This document shows positions 42,851-52,025 of a stretch of 64,000 bases of DNA, piece after piece (positions within the stretch are counted from its first letter, which is position 1; the number at the start of each line of letters is the position of its first letter). The position numbers and the translations under genes are program-made. Source of the DNA: Corythucha ciliata (taxonomy: Eukaryota > Arthropoda > Insecta > Hemiptera > Tingidae); NCBI GenBank assembly GCA_038030265.1, contig CM075941.1, positions 55,467,952 to 55,531,951 on the forward strand, read 5' to 3'. The notes under the pieces were generated by a model, which had not been told where the DNA came from, searched no databases, and saw only the letters and a list, made by a program, of their open reading frames with translations.

Positions 42851-44823
42851 TTAAGTTTCAGATAGAGGGCAAAGTCGGCGAACTGGCCGCTGTATGATGC
42901 TGGAGGAAGTTTTCACGTCGGCTACACGAGGTATACCGTCAATTCCAGGATAGACCTTAACGATGACACCTCTGTCCCATTGAAGAGGGGGAGCATTTAC
43001 TTCCACGACGAGTACCACATCCCCAATATTAGCTAATTTTGAAGGTGTATTCCACCTGGTTTTTTGTTGCATTTCTTGTAGATATTCTAGTCGCCATCTT
43101 TTCCAAAATTGTTGCATTGCGTTCTTGATGAATCGCCATTTCGAGGTCAGAGTAGACCGATCGTCAAAATTTGGTTCAGTCGGCAAATTGGTCAACGGAC
43201 GTTGAACCAAAAAATGGGCTGGAGTTAAGACCGACAAATCTTTTGGAGAATTCGACATTACAGTCATAGGGCGAGAGTTAAGAACAGCTTCTACTTGAAC
43301 CGAAATAGTTTGAAAGGTTTCCATTGTTGGAATTTGATTCTTTAGTACCAGCTTAAGTAAACGCTTCATCGATTTGACGGCAGCTTCTAAAGACCTCCGA
43401 AATGAGGTGCGTACGGAGGTATGAAGTGCCATTCGGTCAAATTTTTGGCGGCTTTCATCGAGCAAGCATTTTGATGTTCCGGACTAAGTAGAAGATGCCG
43501 TAATTTATTAATTTCATTCGCGGCTCCAAGAAAATTTCAACCGTTGTCACTCCAAACAGCTGACGGATAGCCTCTTCTTGAGACAAAACGTTCGTAGGCG
43601 ATTAAAAACTTCGTCTGTTGACAAGTCCAAAACGACTTCAATGTGGACTGCTTTCGTAGAAAAACACAAGAACACAGCTAGGTATACGTCTATAATCTTG
43701 GAGCCACGCTTCCCAGTGTTCGAGACTTTGAAAGGCCCAGCAAAGTCGACACCGACAATGTGAAAAGGATAAGTACCGCTAACCCGTTCTTTGGGCAAAT
43801 CAGCCATAGGAGGCTCGTACGGTCGAGGCTTCACTGAAAAACATCGAACACACTTATTCAACTGACGCCGTACGGTATTTTGTCCATTGACGGTCCAATA
43901 CTGCGTTCTGATGTAAGCGTACGTAGCCTGAGGACCTACATGTAAACATGATGTGTGAGCTTGGTCAATTACAAGTCTTGTGAGAGGATGATTTTGTGGG
44001 AGTAGAGCAGGATGTTTCGCTTTCTCGGAAAGATTTGAATAGTTAAGGCGTCCTCCAACTCGTAAAATTCCTTTGCAGTCGACGAAAAGACCCAGGACTT
44101 TTCTTTGTTTCGAGAGTTGAGCGTCGGAGAGCTCCAGAGAAAGTTCTTGCGCCTGCGCTCTGTGAATTAATACATCCATCACGTGTCTACGTTCTGAAGC
44201 TGATAGGGGGCCTTTGCGTCGCACGTTAGCGGCAAAAGAATTATAAAGAAAACGGAGGCACCACCCAACTACTGATTGAAGGGTAGTGAGATTGGAAAAT
44301 TTGTCTTCCAGTACTTCTTTCAACCCTGTAAATTGGCGGACTGAATACGAGGTGGTCAAAACAGTCTTGGTTTCGATTTGAACAGTTGGATGAAGGAGCT
44401 CCGGAGTAATTCTGACTAGAGGCCAATTCAGGGGGTTTTCTTTCAACCACGGGAGGCCTTCCCACCACAAATCATTGGAGAGGAGGTCCGAAGGTTTCAA
44501 GCCACGAAATGCTGAATCGGCAGGATTGTCTTCCGACGCTATGTGGTACCAGTGACTTGCAGGGACGTTTGACAGGATGTCTGCAACTCGATTACCGACG
44601 AAAACTTTCCACACAGGTGGCGGATTTGCAGTAATCCACGATAGAGCTATCATAGAGTCACTGAAAGCAAGCACGTGCTCTGGATCGAGTCGAGGAATGA
44701 GTGGTAAAAACTTCTTGATCGTTCTTCCCAGAAGTTGAGCGGCACAAGAATTTTTAGAGTTTTTGCTTCTTGAATATCCATTGAAACCGAGTCGAGAGAA
44801 GGAAGAATATGGTCTTTAGGAAT
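42851..44823 (-). pseudogene. BEL-C pol 3' part: RNase H and integrase
   Basis: Resumes left of the palindrome with IPKDHILPSLDSVSMDI, then a frame change near 44680. RNase H and its trailing block: FSDSMIALSWI, HWYHIASEDNPADSAFRG, LWWEGLPWLKE. Integrase: zinc finger in VIDQAHTSCLHVG and NKCVRCFSV; first Asp in VGVDFAGPFKV. A frame change near 43565 and a stop codon within the second-Asp region (near 43545) interrupt the core; the Glu segment (LEAAVKSMKRL) and the C-terminal domain (IGDVVLVVEVNAPPLQWDRG) follow to 42851. Clearly inactive. Confidence 0.88.
44812..44823. repeat. Target-site duplication of the tRNA palindrome, left
   Basis: GTCTTTAGGAAT, repeated exactly at 45282-45293. On the minus strand both copies read as the IPKD codons of BEL-C pol, showing that these codons were duplicated on insertion. 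Confidence 0.88.
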
Positions 44824-44904
44824 TAATAAATTAATTAGACTGATATTATCCGGACGACGATGGAAGGGCATAGCCCAACACGATTCGAGTTTCGAGAAAA
44901 AATG

Positions 44905-44977
44905 GCTCCCCGGCGGGATTTGAACCCGCAACCTCTGGATTACCAGTCCAGCACGCTGCCATTTGCGCCACGGAGAC
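44905..44977 (-). tRNA. tRNA-like sequence, anticodon GGT, left arm
   Basis: Mirror image of 45092-45164. Same cloverleaf: D stem GCGC/GCGT, anticodon stem CTGGA/TCCAG with loop CTGGTAA, T stem GCGGG/CCCGC. Intact A and B boxes. Transcription would run outwards, away from the palindrome centre. Confidence 0.6.
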
Positions 44978-45091
44978 GCCTATGGGAGTCGTACTCCGAG
45001 GGATAAGCTAAGCCGAACCCCACCCAGGTCCATTGTTTCTCGAAGGTGGGGTTCGGCTTAGCTTATCCCTCGGAGTACGACTCCCATAGGC

Positions 45092-45164
45092 GTCTCCGTG
45101 GCGCAAATGGCAGCGTGCTGGACTGGTAATCCAGAGGTTGCGGGTTCAAATCCCGCCGGGGAGC
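45092..45164 (+). tRNA. tRNA-like sequence, anticodon GGT, right arm
   Basis: Cloverleaf with acceptor GTCTCCG/CGGGGAG (mismatch only at the first pair, one G-T wobble), D loop with GG, anticodon GGT at 45125-45127 (reads ACC, threonine), 5-nt variable loop, T loop TTCAAAT. Box A TGGCGCAAATGG and box B GGTTCAAATCC fit the Pol III consensus. GGT is an anticodon that eukaryotic nuclear tRNA sets normally lack (they use AGT), and the sequence runs into CCA then T6. A repeat-borne tRNA relic that could still be transcribed is the best reading. Confidence 0.62.
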
Positions 45165-45166
45165 CA

Positions 45167-45172
45167 TTTTTT
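45167..45172 (+). terminator. T6 Pol III terminator after the tRNA-like unit
   Basis: TTTTTT begins two bases after the tRNA-like 3' end. The mirrored A6 is at 44897-44902 for the left arm. Copy 1 has the same feature at 42113. Confidence 0.6.
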
Positions 45173-45281
45173 CTCGAAACTCGAATCGTGTTGGGCTATG
45201 CCCTTCCATCGTCGTCCGGATAATATCAGTCTAATTAATTTATTAATTAAAATACCGGCGACAGATTTATTCAGTATATCC

Positions 45282-45293
45282 GTCTTTAGGAAT
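45282..45293. repeat. Target-site duplication of the tRNA palindrome, right
   Basis: GTCTTTAGGAAT, identical to 44812-44823. Confidence 0.88.
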
Positions 45294-46158
45294 GTCGTCG
45301 AGTAGCCTGGGGTGATTAGCTGCCCACTTCCTGGCTTCAAGGCAAGCTACGGAAAGTAAATTTTGGACTTCTCGTCTTGTTTCAAGAGCGTCATCGATAG
45401 TCGGACCACCACCGTTGATGTCATCCACGTACGTTCTTTTGAGAAGAATTTCAGAAGCGACAGGGTGTGAATTTTTGTTTTTAACGGCTAAAGTTTGAAC
45501 TACATTTCCCGCCAGGTATGGCGCGCATGCTGTTCCATAGGTAACCGTAGTCAACCTGTAATCTTGAATCGGTTCGGTTGGGAAAAACCGCCATACGATG
45601 CGCAAAGAATTCTTGGTCTGCAGGAAAATGTAATATTTGGCGAAACATTTGACAAATGTTGGCTGCGAATACCCACCGATTGAAACGAAACCTGATGATG
45701 ACATCTCCCAGGTCGAGTTGGAGTCTGGGTCCGGTGAGAAAAATGTCATTGAGAGAATTTCCGTTGGATGTACTTTGGGATGCGTTAAAGACCACACGGA
45801 TTTTTTCAGGAGGATCATCAGGGCGATGCACAGCGTGATGGGGCAAGTAAAAATGTGGCTGGGCAGGTGTTGGTGGAGGTACGGGTTCCATGTGACCGAG
45901 CTGCAAATATTCTCGAATAAAATTGTCATAAGGGGCCTTGGATGTCGGATCTTTTAGAAAACGGCGTTCGAGCTGATGGAATCGTTTTAAAGCTATGAGC
46001 CGACTGGTACCCAAAACTGAAGGGTCGGTTCTGAACGGTAAAGTAACTATAAAACGACCATCAAGAGTCTTTCTAGTTGAATTGGCGAAAATGTCTTCTG
46101 CTTTAGATTCATCAGGCGTGAGTGGAAGAGCCTCTTCGACTGATTCCAGACGAAACAT
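45282..46158 (-). pseudogene. BEL-C reverse transcriptase
   Basis: RT N-terminal region (FRTDPSVLGTSRLIALKRF, LQLGHMEPVPPP, HFYLPHHAVHR, IRVVFNASQSTSNG, ANICQMFRQI) in one frame to about 45580, then a frame change, after which the catalytic box TYVDDINGG (about 45437-45411) and LEARKWAANHPRLLDDIPKD follow. The next codons belong to the inserted palindrome. The usual D in the FxADxxQMF motif reads N (ANICQMF), a further sign of decay. Confidence 0.88.
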
Positions 46159-46302
46159 TTGTTCTAAAAGGCGAGCATTGTCAGCAAAGGAGTCGCGAAC
46201 TGTGGAAAACGTTGTAGTGGGGAGAGAGGGAATGAGGGGTGTGGAAGAACAATAAGTGATTGGTTTTTCTTGATGATTTTGTACGGTTCGAGAGAACTTG
46301 AC

Positions 46303-47376
46303 TTACTGCGACAGTTTCGAGGATTGAAGGAGTTCGTTACGTTCGGATGTTCTTTTGGGATAAGGAGTCACGCTGGTGAATATATCGCGAGGATAAATGC
46401 GGTGCCAATTGGTACGTTGAGGAAGAGGTGCTGCGGTGGTGGAGTCTGGCAGTAATATAGTCGGGATGAGGGGGGGAGTGACGAGGAAGAGAATTATTAG
46501 AATTATTGCTAGTATTGAGCAACGGATGCTTATTGGGTCACGACGAGGGAAATTTTCGTTGTCGAGTACTGTGGGGTGGAATTTGACTTGCTTCGAAGGG
46601 GATTGTTTGAACGAGCCGGAGATTACCCAGCCGAGTGTGGTCTTTCTGGCGTTTGGAGAGCCCCTGATCGAATGTATGATCTCTCCTGAATCGATACGGT
46701 CGAACAGCTCAGAACCAAAGATGATCTCGATGGGAGAAAAGACATGGTAGAAAGGATCGGCAAATCGAAGGCCATTCAGGTGAGACCATCGTTTACGAGG
46801 GAGTGTGAATGACGGTAAGCGAATTGTTGGGAAATCAGCGAGTACTCTAAACGATATCAAGAGATTAAATAATGATGGATTTTGAAACAGGTAAGCTGAC
46901 GCTATGCCTACGACTGTTGTACCTGTATTGCCTCCAACCCCAGCGATTGAACTTCGAAATGGTTCAACTTTTAATGACAATCTTTTGGCACACGACAAAG
47001 AAATTAAGTTGGTTTCACTGCCCGTGTCGAGAATAGCGCGAACTAAGTGCCAGTTTCTACTATCCTGTGAAACTTGTACGGAGACTGTTGGAATTATCGA
47101 AACGTCGCGTTCCATGTCTGCTACCGATCGGTTTTTGGGGGTTTTGTAGCAAGAGGAAGTAGCTGACGCACAATTGAGCCGCACATAATTTTTAACAAAT
47201 TTATTTGAAATAATTGACGAGAGGGAGTTGGCGGGGGACGGTGATCGTGAGCGAAGAGATTGACGCTCGTTCGGTGTAAAGTGCAGAGAGGGAATGATGC
47301 TTCTGTTTGCAAAAGGCGCAGGTCCTGCTTGAAGGGCAGGCGTCGACTGTATGCTTGGACGAAAAGCAATTCTCAC
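46303..47376 (-). pseudogene. BEL-C protease region
   Basis: A 357-codon frame with the retropepsin site AILDTGSETNLISLSC at about residues 112-127, then the BEL-type conserved segment ending FGSELFDRIDSGEI and TTLGWVISG. After this comes an unusual hydrophobic stretch (SILAIILIILFLVTPPLIP, about 46510-46455) which could be a membrane segment or shifted-frame noise. The frame change joining it to RT lies near 46160-46300. Confidence 0.82.
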
Positions 47377-47523
47377 AAAGATTGTTTACACAAATGAAAT
47401 TTTTTCGAAGGGGGCTAGTCAAATTCAAAAACTGAGGGCATGAGTACAAAAAATGATTTTCGTTGCAAAAGAAACAATTCTTTTTCCTAGAATTGTTAGA
47501 AACAGGTGAATTCCTACTTTTGC
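47201..47523 (-). pseudogene. BEL-C gag C-terminal zinc-knuckle region
   Basis: Cysteine-rich end of a BEL/Pao gag: CFFCNENHFLYSC, CVNNLCENCFSSKHTVDAC and CAFCKQKHHSL, in the order expected just before the protease. The N-terminal gag is absent; codons upstream of about 47523 come from the neighbouring hAT-type sequence. Confidence 0.8.
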
Positions 47524-47760
47524 CAGGGGTGGGCAAAATACTTGAGTATTTAAAAATACTTTGTATTTTAAATACAAAATACGTATTTTGTAATTGCATT
47601 TAAATACTTTTGGAAAAGTATTTGTATTTCTGTATTTAAAATACATTTTTGAAAGTATTTTGAGCTTTGTATTTGAAATACATTTTTAAAAGTATTTTGT
47701 ATTTCACACTCAACGAAAATACAAATACAGATACAAATACTTTCAATTTCAACGTTTTTA
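47524..47760. mobile_element. hAT-type terminus with AAATACTTT subterminal repeats
   Basis: Starts CAGGGGTGGGCAAAATACTT, the classic end of hAT transposons. Then follow about a dozen copies, in both orientations, of AAATACTTT/TTTGTATTT over 200 bp, as expected for transposase-binding subterminal repeats. The opposite end (…CCCACCCCTG) was not found in the window, so only one end is present. Confidence 0.75.
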
Positions 47761-47924
47761 CTTCCATATTCCCTTCGGGAACAGAAAGTATGGTGTTCGT
47801 GAAAAAAATCGAGTCCGAGCTGACTTCACATTAATAATGTAAAACCTCAGAAAATTTGAAAAAAGTGGTTTTTGGCATGCCATTGGTCTGTCGCTTTTTA
47901 CTCGATAAATTGCATGAAAATGAA

Positions 47925-48560
47925 AACCGGGCTACTTCTTGGTATGAGAAGCACAAATCTGGCCTTTGTTTTGAGAAAAAGAAATTTTATCGGACATGTT
48001 TTCCTCGTACCGAAATGTCGTTTTTGGATATAACTTTAGAACAAGTGATTTCAGAATTGTTTTGATATTTTTTTCGGATTCCTCGTGAAATTTCCTTACA
48101 AATTAACCACAGTATTGGCGAAAAAATGCAACTTTTTTTGTGGCCAAAATCGTCGTTTTTAGCGCAAAAGGACCAGTAGCACAAAATGACGGTTAAAATT
48201 GCAAAAAAAGGCCGCGTGAGCCCCTTTGTATCCTAATTGCAAATATTTGTAGCCGAAAATAACTGAGACTAAGCGGAAATTGTGGGAGGAGTAGGATTTG
48301 GCGTGACCACGTCAAAAATTATTTGCCACAGAATTACATAGTAATCGAAATCTAGTGGTTTCTTGGTATGAAAAACGTGAATATGACCTTTGTTTCGAAG
48401 GAAAATCATTTCCCAGGCATGTTCTCCCCGTAGCGGAATAATATTTTCGGTATTAACTTCGAAACAATTGGTTCTGGAATGTTGTAACTATTTTGTTCGG
48501 ATTTCTCGTACAATTTCCATGCGAATTGACTACAACGTTGCCGAAAACAAACCCCTTTCA
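47925..48560. repeat. Diverged tandem duplication, period ~420 bp
   Basis: ttcttggtatgagaagcac...cctttgttttgag...catgttttcctcgtac at 47935-48005 returns in diverged form at 48360-48430, with the following ~130 bp also alignable (ggatt-ctcgt-aatttcc). tacttccatattcccttcgggaac (47760) and cacttccatgttccctacggac (48560) may be a further shared part. No coding function recognised. Confidence 0.6.
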
Positions 48561-48949
48561 CTTCCATGTTCCCTACGGACATTTTTTTGCCATCTTGTAT
48601 GTGTAAAGCCTAGTACACACTGAGACTCTTTGAGTCCGATTCTTTGTGTCTAGAAATGAATATCGCGTGAGTCTCGGCAGAGTCGGGGCAGAGTCGACTC
48701 TTTGTGTCTAGAATATCATGTGTTGCGGGTTAGTATTTTTGAATATTTTTGCATCCCAACGGAAATGGGATTCTCTGATTCATGTTGCGCAACATTGGGT
48801 CAGTGTGGGAGTGAATTGAAGAACCTATTTTTCAATTTTTTTATATAGCTTTCTCGGGCTTTCTCGTCTCATGATTTGTTGGCAGTTTAGCTGATTGAGC
48901 CCAGCACTTGCATTTGTTCGTAGTTGTCATCAATTGAGTGAATTGGTGT

Positions 48950-49078
48950 TTGTTCTGGCAAGGTGTTTGGAACATGTTCGGAGCAGAGTTCCCATGAGAA
49001 CAGTCAATAAAATGTAATAATCTTAAATTTCTGTTCCGAACATAGTCGAAACACCTCGTTCTCGTTGGAACAGAACTA
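48950..49078. mobile_element. MITE related to the one at 40000-40128
   Basis: GGTGTTTGGAACATGTTCGGAG at 48962 faces its diverged inverse (ccgaacatagtcgaaacacc, ending 49056). The centre (cccatgagaacagtcaataaaat) matches the 40 kb copy. The ends are approximate. Confidence 0.6.
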
Positions 49079-49861
49079 TTGAGTTCTAATTTTTGCTCCC
49101 GAGTTTATTGTGTTGTGGAGTAGTGAGCAAACTCTCGAATTCATAGAGGACATACAACAAGCTTTTCGAATCCTGATTCCTGGGTCCCTCCAGTTCAATT
49201 CTCTCAAGTTCCGGCATCAACTTCCAGTTTCACATCCAGTCCAGTATTCATTGTCGTACTTGGATGCCAATGCAGAGTGAAGCTCTATTCTCTTTTCAGA
49301 GTACCCGTCCGCCACCCACAGTCTCACCTGAGAACGCCCACTTTCGCGTGGTCCACACCGTGGGCAGTCAGTACATCCGCTGACAGTCGCTAACGGGCCG
49401 GTAACCTGGTGTTGCATGTGTCTGGCAGTCCTTCATCTTCATTGTCTATTTCCTCACTGCATCATCCGTCCCTCATGAGAAACGCTCCTTCCCCATGAGC
49501 ATGAGAACTGAACTGCTCGGCACAGTATTCTCCCAGTCGGGCTCTCCAGGCTAAAATTGAATGAACCTCTGGGCGAAATTCACAATCCGCAAACCCCCTC
49601 CCCCAACAACCGCTCTTATGAGTGGCCGACTGATCGCCATTTCCCCAGTTCGCCCTGGTCGAGATAGCCCACGGGTAGTGGCCGATCCACGGTGGGGGGA
49701 TGGGGGACAAAACCCCCCCTTAAGGTCAGTATAAGAAAGAAATACAAAAAAGGAAAAAGAGAGGTAAGAAAATGAATGCAATTATAAATGTGAATCGACA
49801 GTTATCACATCACTACAAATAAAGAAGCGGGAAAATTCATATGAAACCACTGGCTGGGTAA
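49079..49861. other. Spacer without recognised genes
   Basis: GC-richer text with several short open frames on the minus strand, none resembling a known family. A tggccgatccacggtgggg phrase at 49679 resembles the CAGTGGCGGATC transposon ends and may be a remnant. Confidence 0.4.
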
Positions 49862-50280
49862 AGGGCCCCCCCCCCCCAATCGAAGATTTTGATTTCATTC
49901 TTCCAGGAAAAGAAACCCGAATAATCAGAGAAGTGGCTACTATATCTTTCTGTTTGACTGGCGGTGTGCAATCTCTCCCCTCCCCCCTCCTACCAGGGAG
50001 GAGAAAATTTTTGCTTCGACCCCCCCCCCCCCTTGATAAAATGGGGGATCCGCCACGGGCCTAAGCAGTGGCGGATCTGCGGGGTGGGTTTTGGGGGTTT
50101 AAACACCCCCTAAGAAGATGGCGTCCGCCAAAAATTTGTTGATAGTCATTCCAGAGATTTCTTCCAATACCTTGCACATACCAAAGGGCGACTGTTGAAG
50201 GGGGATCTGCACAGAATGATGATTTCACGACGAATGGGCGATCTCGTGATGGTGAGGCCACCATTCATTGAGGGGGGGGC
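49862..50280. mobile_element. CAGTGGCGGATC-family ends, two facing away
   Basis: 49866-50056 (gattttgatttcattcttcc...gataaaatgggggatccgcca) is a copy of 60350-60525 and ends in the family's right terminus. At 50069 a new left terminus begins, CAGTGGCGGATCTGCGGGG, closely matching 26565-26640 (tttgggggtttaaac...taagaagatggcg). So two members of the family lie back to back. Confidence 0.65.
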
Positions 50281-50299
50281 ACCAAAAAGCAAAAATGAT

Positions 50300-51570
50300 T
50301 TTTAGGTTTCAAAGCGATGATTAGCGGCAAAAATTGAGAACAAGCGATAATTTGCCACTTAAATTAGGAAAAATACTCCAATTCGAGATAATTATCTGAA
50401 GGCAACTTCGCGGACAAACCAGAGAAAAAACGTCAACTACAAATACCGGTAGGTCTATAAGGCAGAAGAAATTGAGAAAGCGTTCTAATGTGCTACTCTT
50501 TGGGCAAGTACGCGGGAGAACGTTGAAAAAAAAAAACGCTAAAATCAAATAGCGTCTTTGAGGGATGGCAGAAAAGCGTTGACTCATAGTAGAAAACGAA
50601 AATAAATCACTAATCCGTGGCTGAAAATGAAAAAAATCACTAATATGTAGCGAAAATTGAGAAAAAGCTGAAGTCCATCGCTCACCTGGCTCAACAATTA
50701 ATTTTTGAAAACGCAAAATTCGTGGTTTTCTCGAGGCAACAACAGAAAAAAGCGCAATTGAGAAAAATTGCTAGTTCACGGCTAAAATCGAGAAAGCCAC
50801 GTAATTCGCGGGTAAAACTGAGAAAATCTACTAATTCAAACGCTCATTCACAACTAAAATAGAGAAATAAGCCAATTCGCGAAACAACATGGCTAAAATT
50901 AAGGAAACGTGGTAATTCGTGGCTAAAATTGAGAAATAATTTGCGACTAAAAAATGAGAAAAAGCGCTTAGATCGCGGTGAAAATTGAGAAAAAAAGCTA
51001 ATATTCACGGATACAAGTGATAGAAAAGCCGCTTATTCTCGGCTAAAACTGAGACAAACCGCAAATTCCCGTCTAAAACTGATGTAAAATGCTCATTTGC
51101 AACTAAAAGGAAGAAAATTAAATATTTAATTCGTGGCTAATTTTGGCATAAAGCGCTTATCAGCAGCTAAAATGGAGAAATACGCTACTTCTCGGCACAA
51201 GCAAGCGCTAATGTGAAGCTAAATTTCAAAGATACATTTGGCAATTCCGCTTGTTCACGGCTAAAACTGATACAGACGCTAATTCCCGGCTAAAATTGGG
51301 ATATTGCGTCGATTCACGGTCAATGTAACAAAAGGCGCTCATTCGCGGAGCTGAAATGAAGATAAACGCAAATTTACGGATTTTGTGAAAATCCTCCAGT
51401 TCGAAGCTGAAATTGAGTAAAAGCGGTGATTCAGGCGTGAAACGAAGAAAACCAAACGCTACTTCTCTGATAGAAATAAGGAAACGAGATAACTTGCGGC
51501 TGAAATGACAAGCGCTAATTCGCATGACTAAGAAGTGAAGAAAAACGCCTCTGAGTCGCAACAATGAATC
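50300..51570. repeat. Long degenerate ~30-bp tandem repeat
   Basis: Approximate unit GGCTAAAATTGAGAAAAAGC plus GCTAATTCGC. More than thirty imperfect units can be followed by eye. It is the reverse complement of 846-1560. No gene. The inner end meets the inverted terminus at 51571. Confidence 0.68.
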
Positions 51571-52025
51571 GACTCAAAGAGTCTCAGTGTGTACTAAGCT
51601 TAAGTCACAAGTGTTCGAAAAAAAAAATACTAACTCTGAAAAGCTCGTACAATTTTTTGCCAGCCCCAAAACCGAATTTTTTAAGCACTTCTTTTAGTTT
51701 CTTCTAAATATCCCGAAAATGGGTTACTTTTGTGGAAAATCTTCACTCACAAAACTTGTTGAGCGATAAATTTCCAACAAATTTTGTATGTAAAGTAGTT
51801 TTCCCCGAGGAATATGGAACGGGCTACAGCCTTTCAAAATTATTGTTCCAAAATGGTCCAGAACAGTTTACCAGGACTGTGTGAGTTCCTGACGATAAAC
51901 TATTCGTCTCGACGATGGAATGGCCCAGATTCATGGATTTTACAATGATCCGGAAAGCTTTTCAAGACGTGTTTAACATTATGTGATGACATATTTTCAA
52001 CATGAGTTGAAGCACTGGATAACTG

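Larger units (their letters stand above)
44824..45281. mobile_element. Palindromic tRNA-bearing insertion, copies 2 and 3
   Basis: A 458-bp insertion in BEL-C pol with a 12-bp target duplication. Arms 44824-45024 and 45045-45245 are 201 bp each and look identical when one is reversed, around a 20-nt spacer (caggtccattgtttctcgaa). Each arm holds, from the centre outwards, a ~47-bp flank, a complete tRNA-like unit, a T6 stop and a ~75-bp tail with the CCGTCCGGATAATATC sequence shared with copy 1. A further 36 bp on the right (AATACCGGCGACAG...) are not mirrored, but match the left shoulder of copy 1. No protein is encoded. The superfamily is unknown. Confidence 0.88.
42836..47523 (-). mobile_element. 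BEL/Pao element C, truncated at its 5' end
   Basis: Gag zinc-knuckle region, protease, RT, RNase H and integrase lie in BEL/Pao order on the minus strand. A purine tract (GGGGAAGA, 42836-42843) is followed by TGTTTGAACCC, a likely 3' LTR start; the LTR itself is only partly recognisable and no 5' LTR exists because a hAT-type sequence begins at 47524 inside gag. The pol gene is split by the tRNA palindrome at 44824-45281. It differs from BEL-A and BEL-B in sequence. Confidence 0.88.
48606..51601. mobile_element. ~3-kb element with 31-bp inverted ends
   Basis: AAGCCTAGTACACACTGAG (48606) with the continuing gactctttgagtc is matched at 51571-51601 by its reverse complement with one mismatch. 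The enclosed 3 kb hold a MITE, two hAT-like ends and a long degenerate ~30-bp repeat, but no transposase. No target duplication was identified. It could be one composite element or two solo ends facing each other. Confidence 0.5.

Noticed and set aside
46455..46510. Envelope-like membrane segment in BEL-C
   Set aside because: A single hydrophobic stretch between protease and RT, where a frame change is also needed; no other envelope feature.
49217..49710. Minus-strand frames in the GC-richer spacer as a gene
   Set aside because: Short, overlapping and without recognisable domains or splice structure.
50300..51570. CRISPR array, because of ~30-bp repeats
   Set aside because: Units are contiguous and variable, with no constant repeat separated by unique spacers, and the setting is an animal genome.
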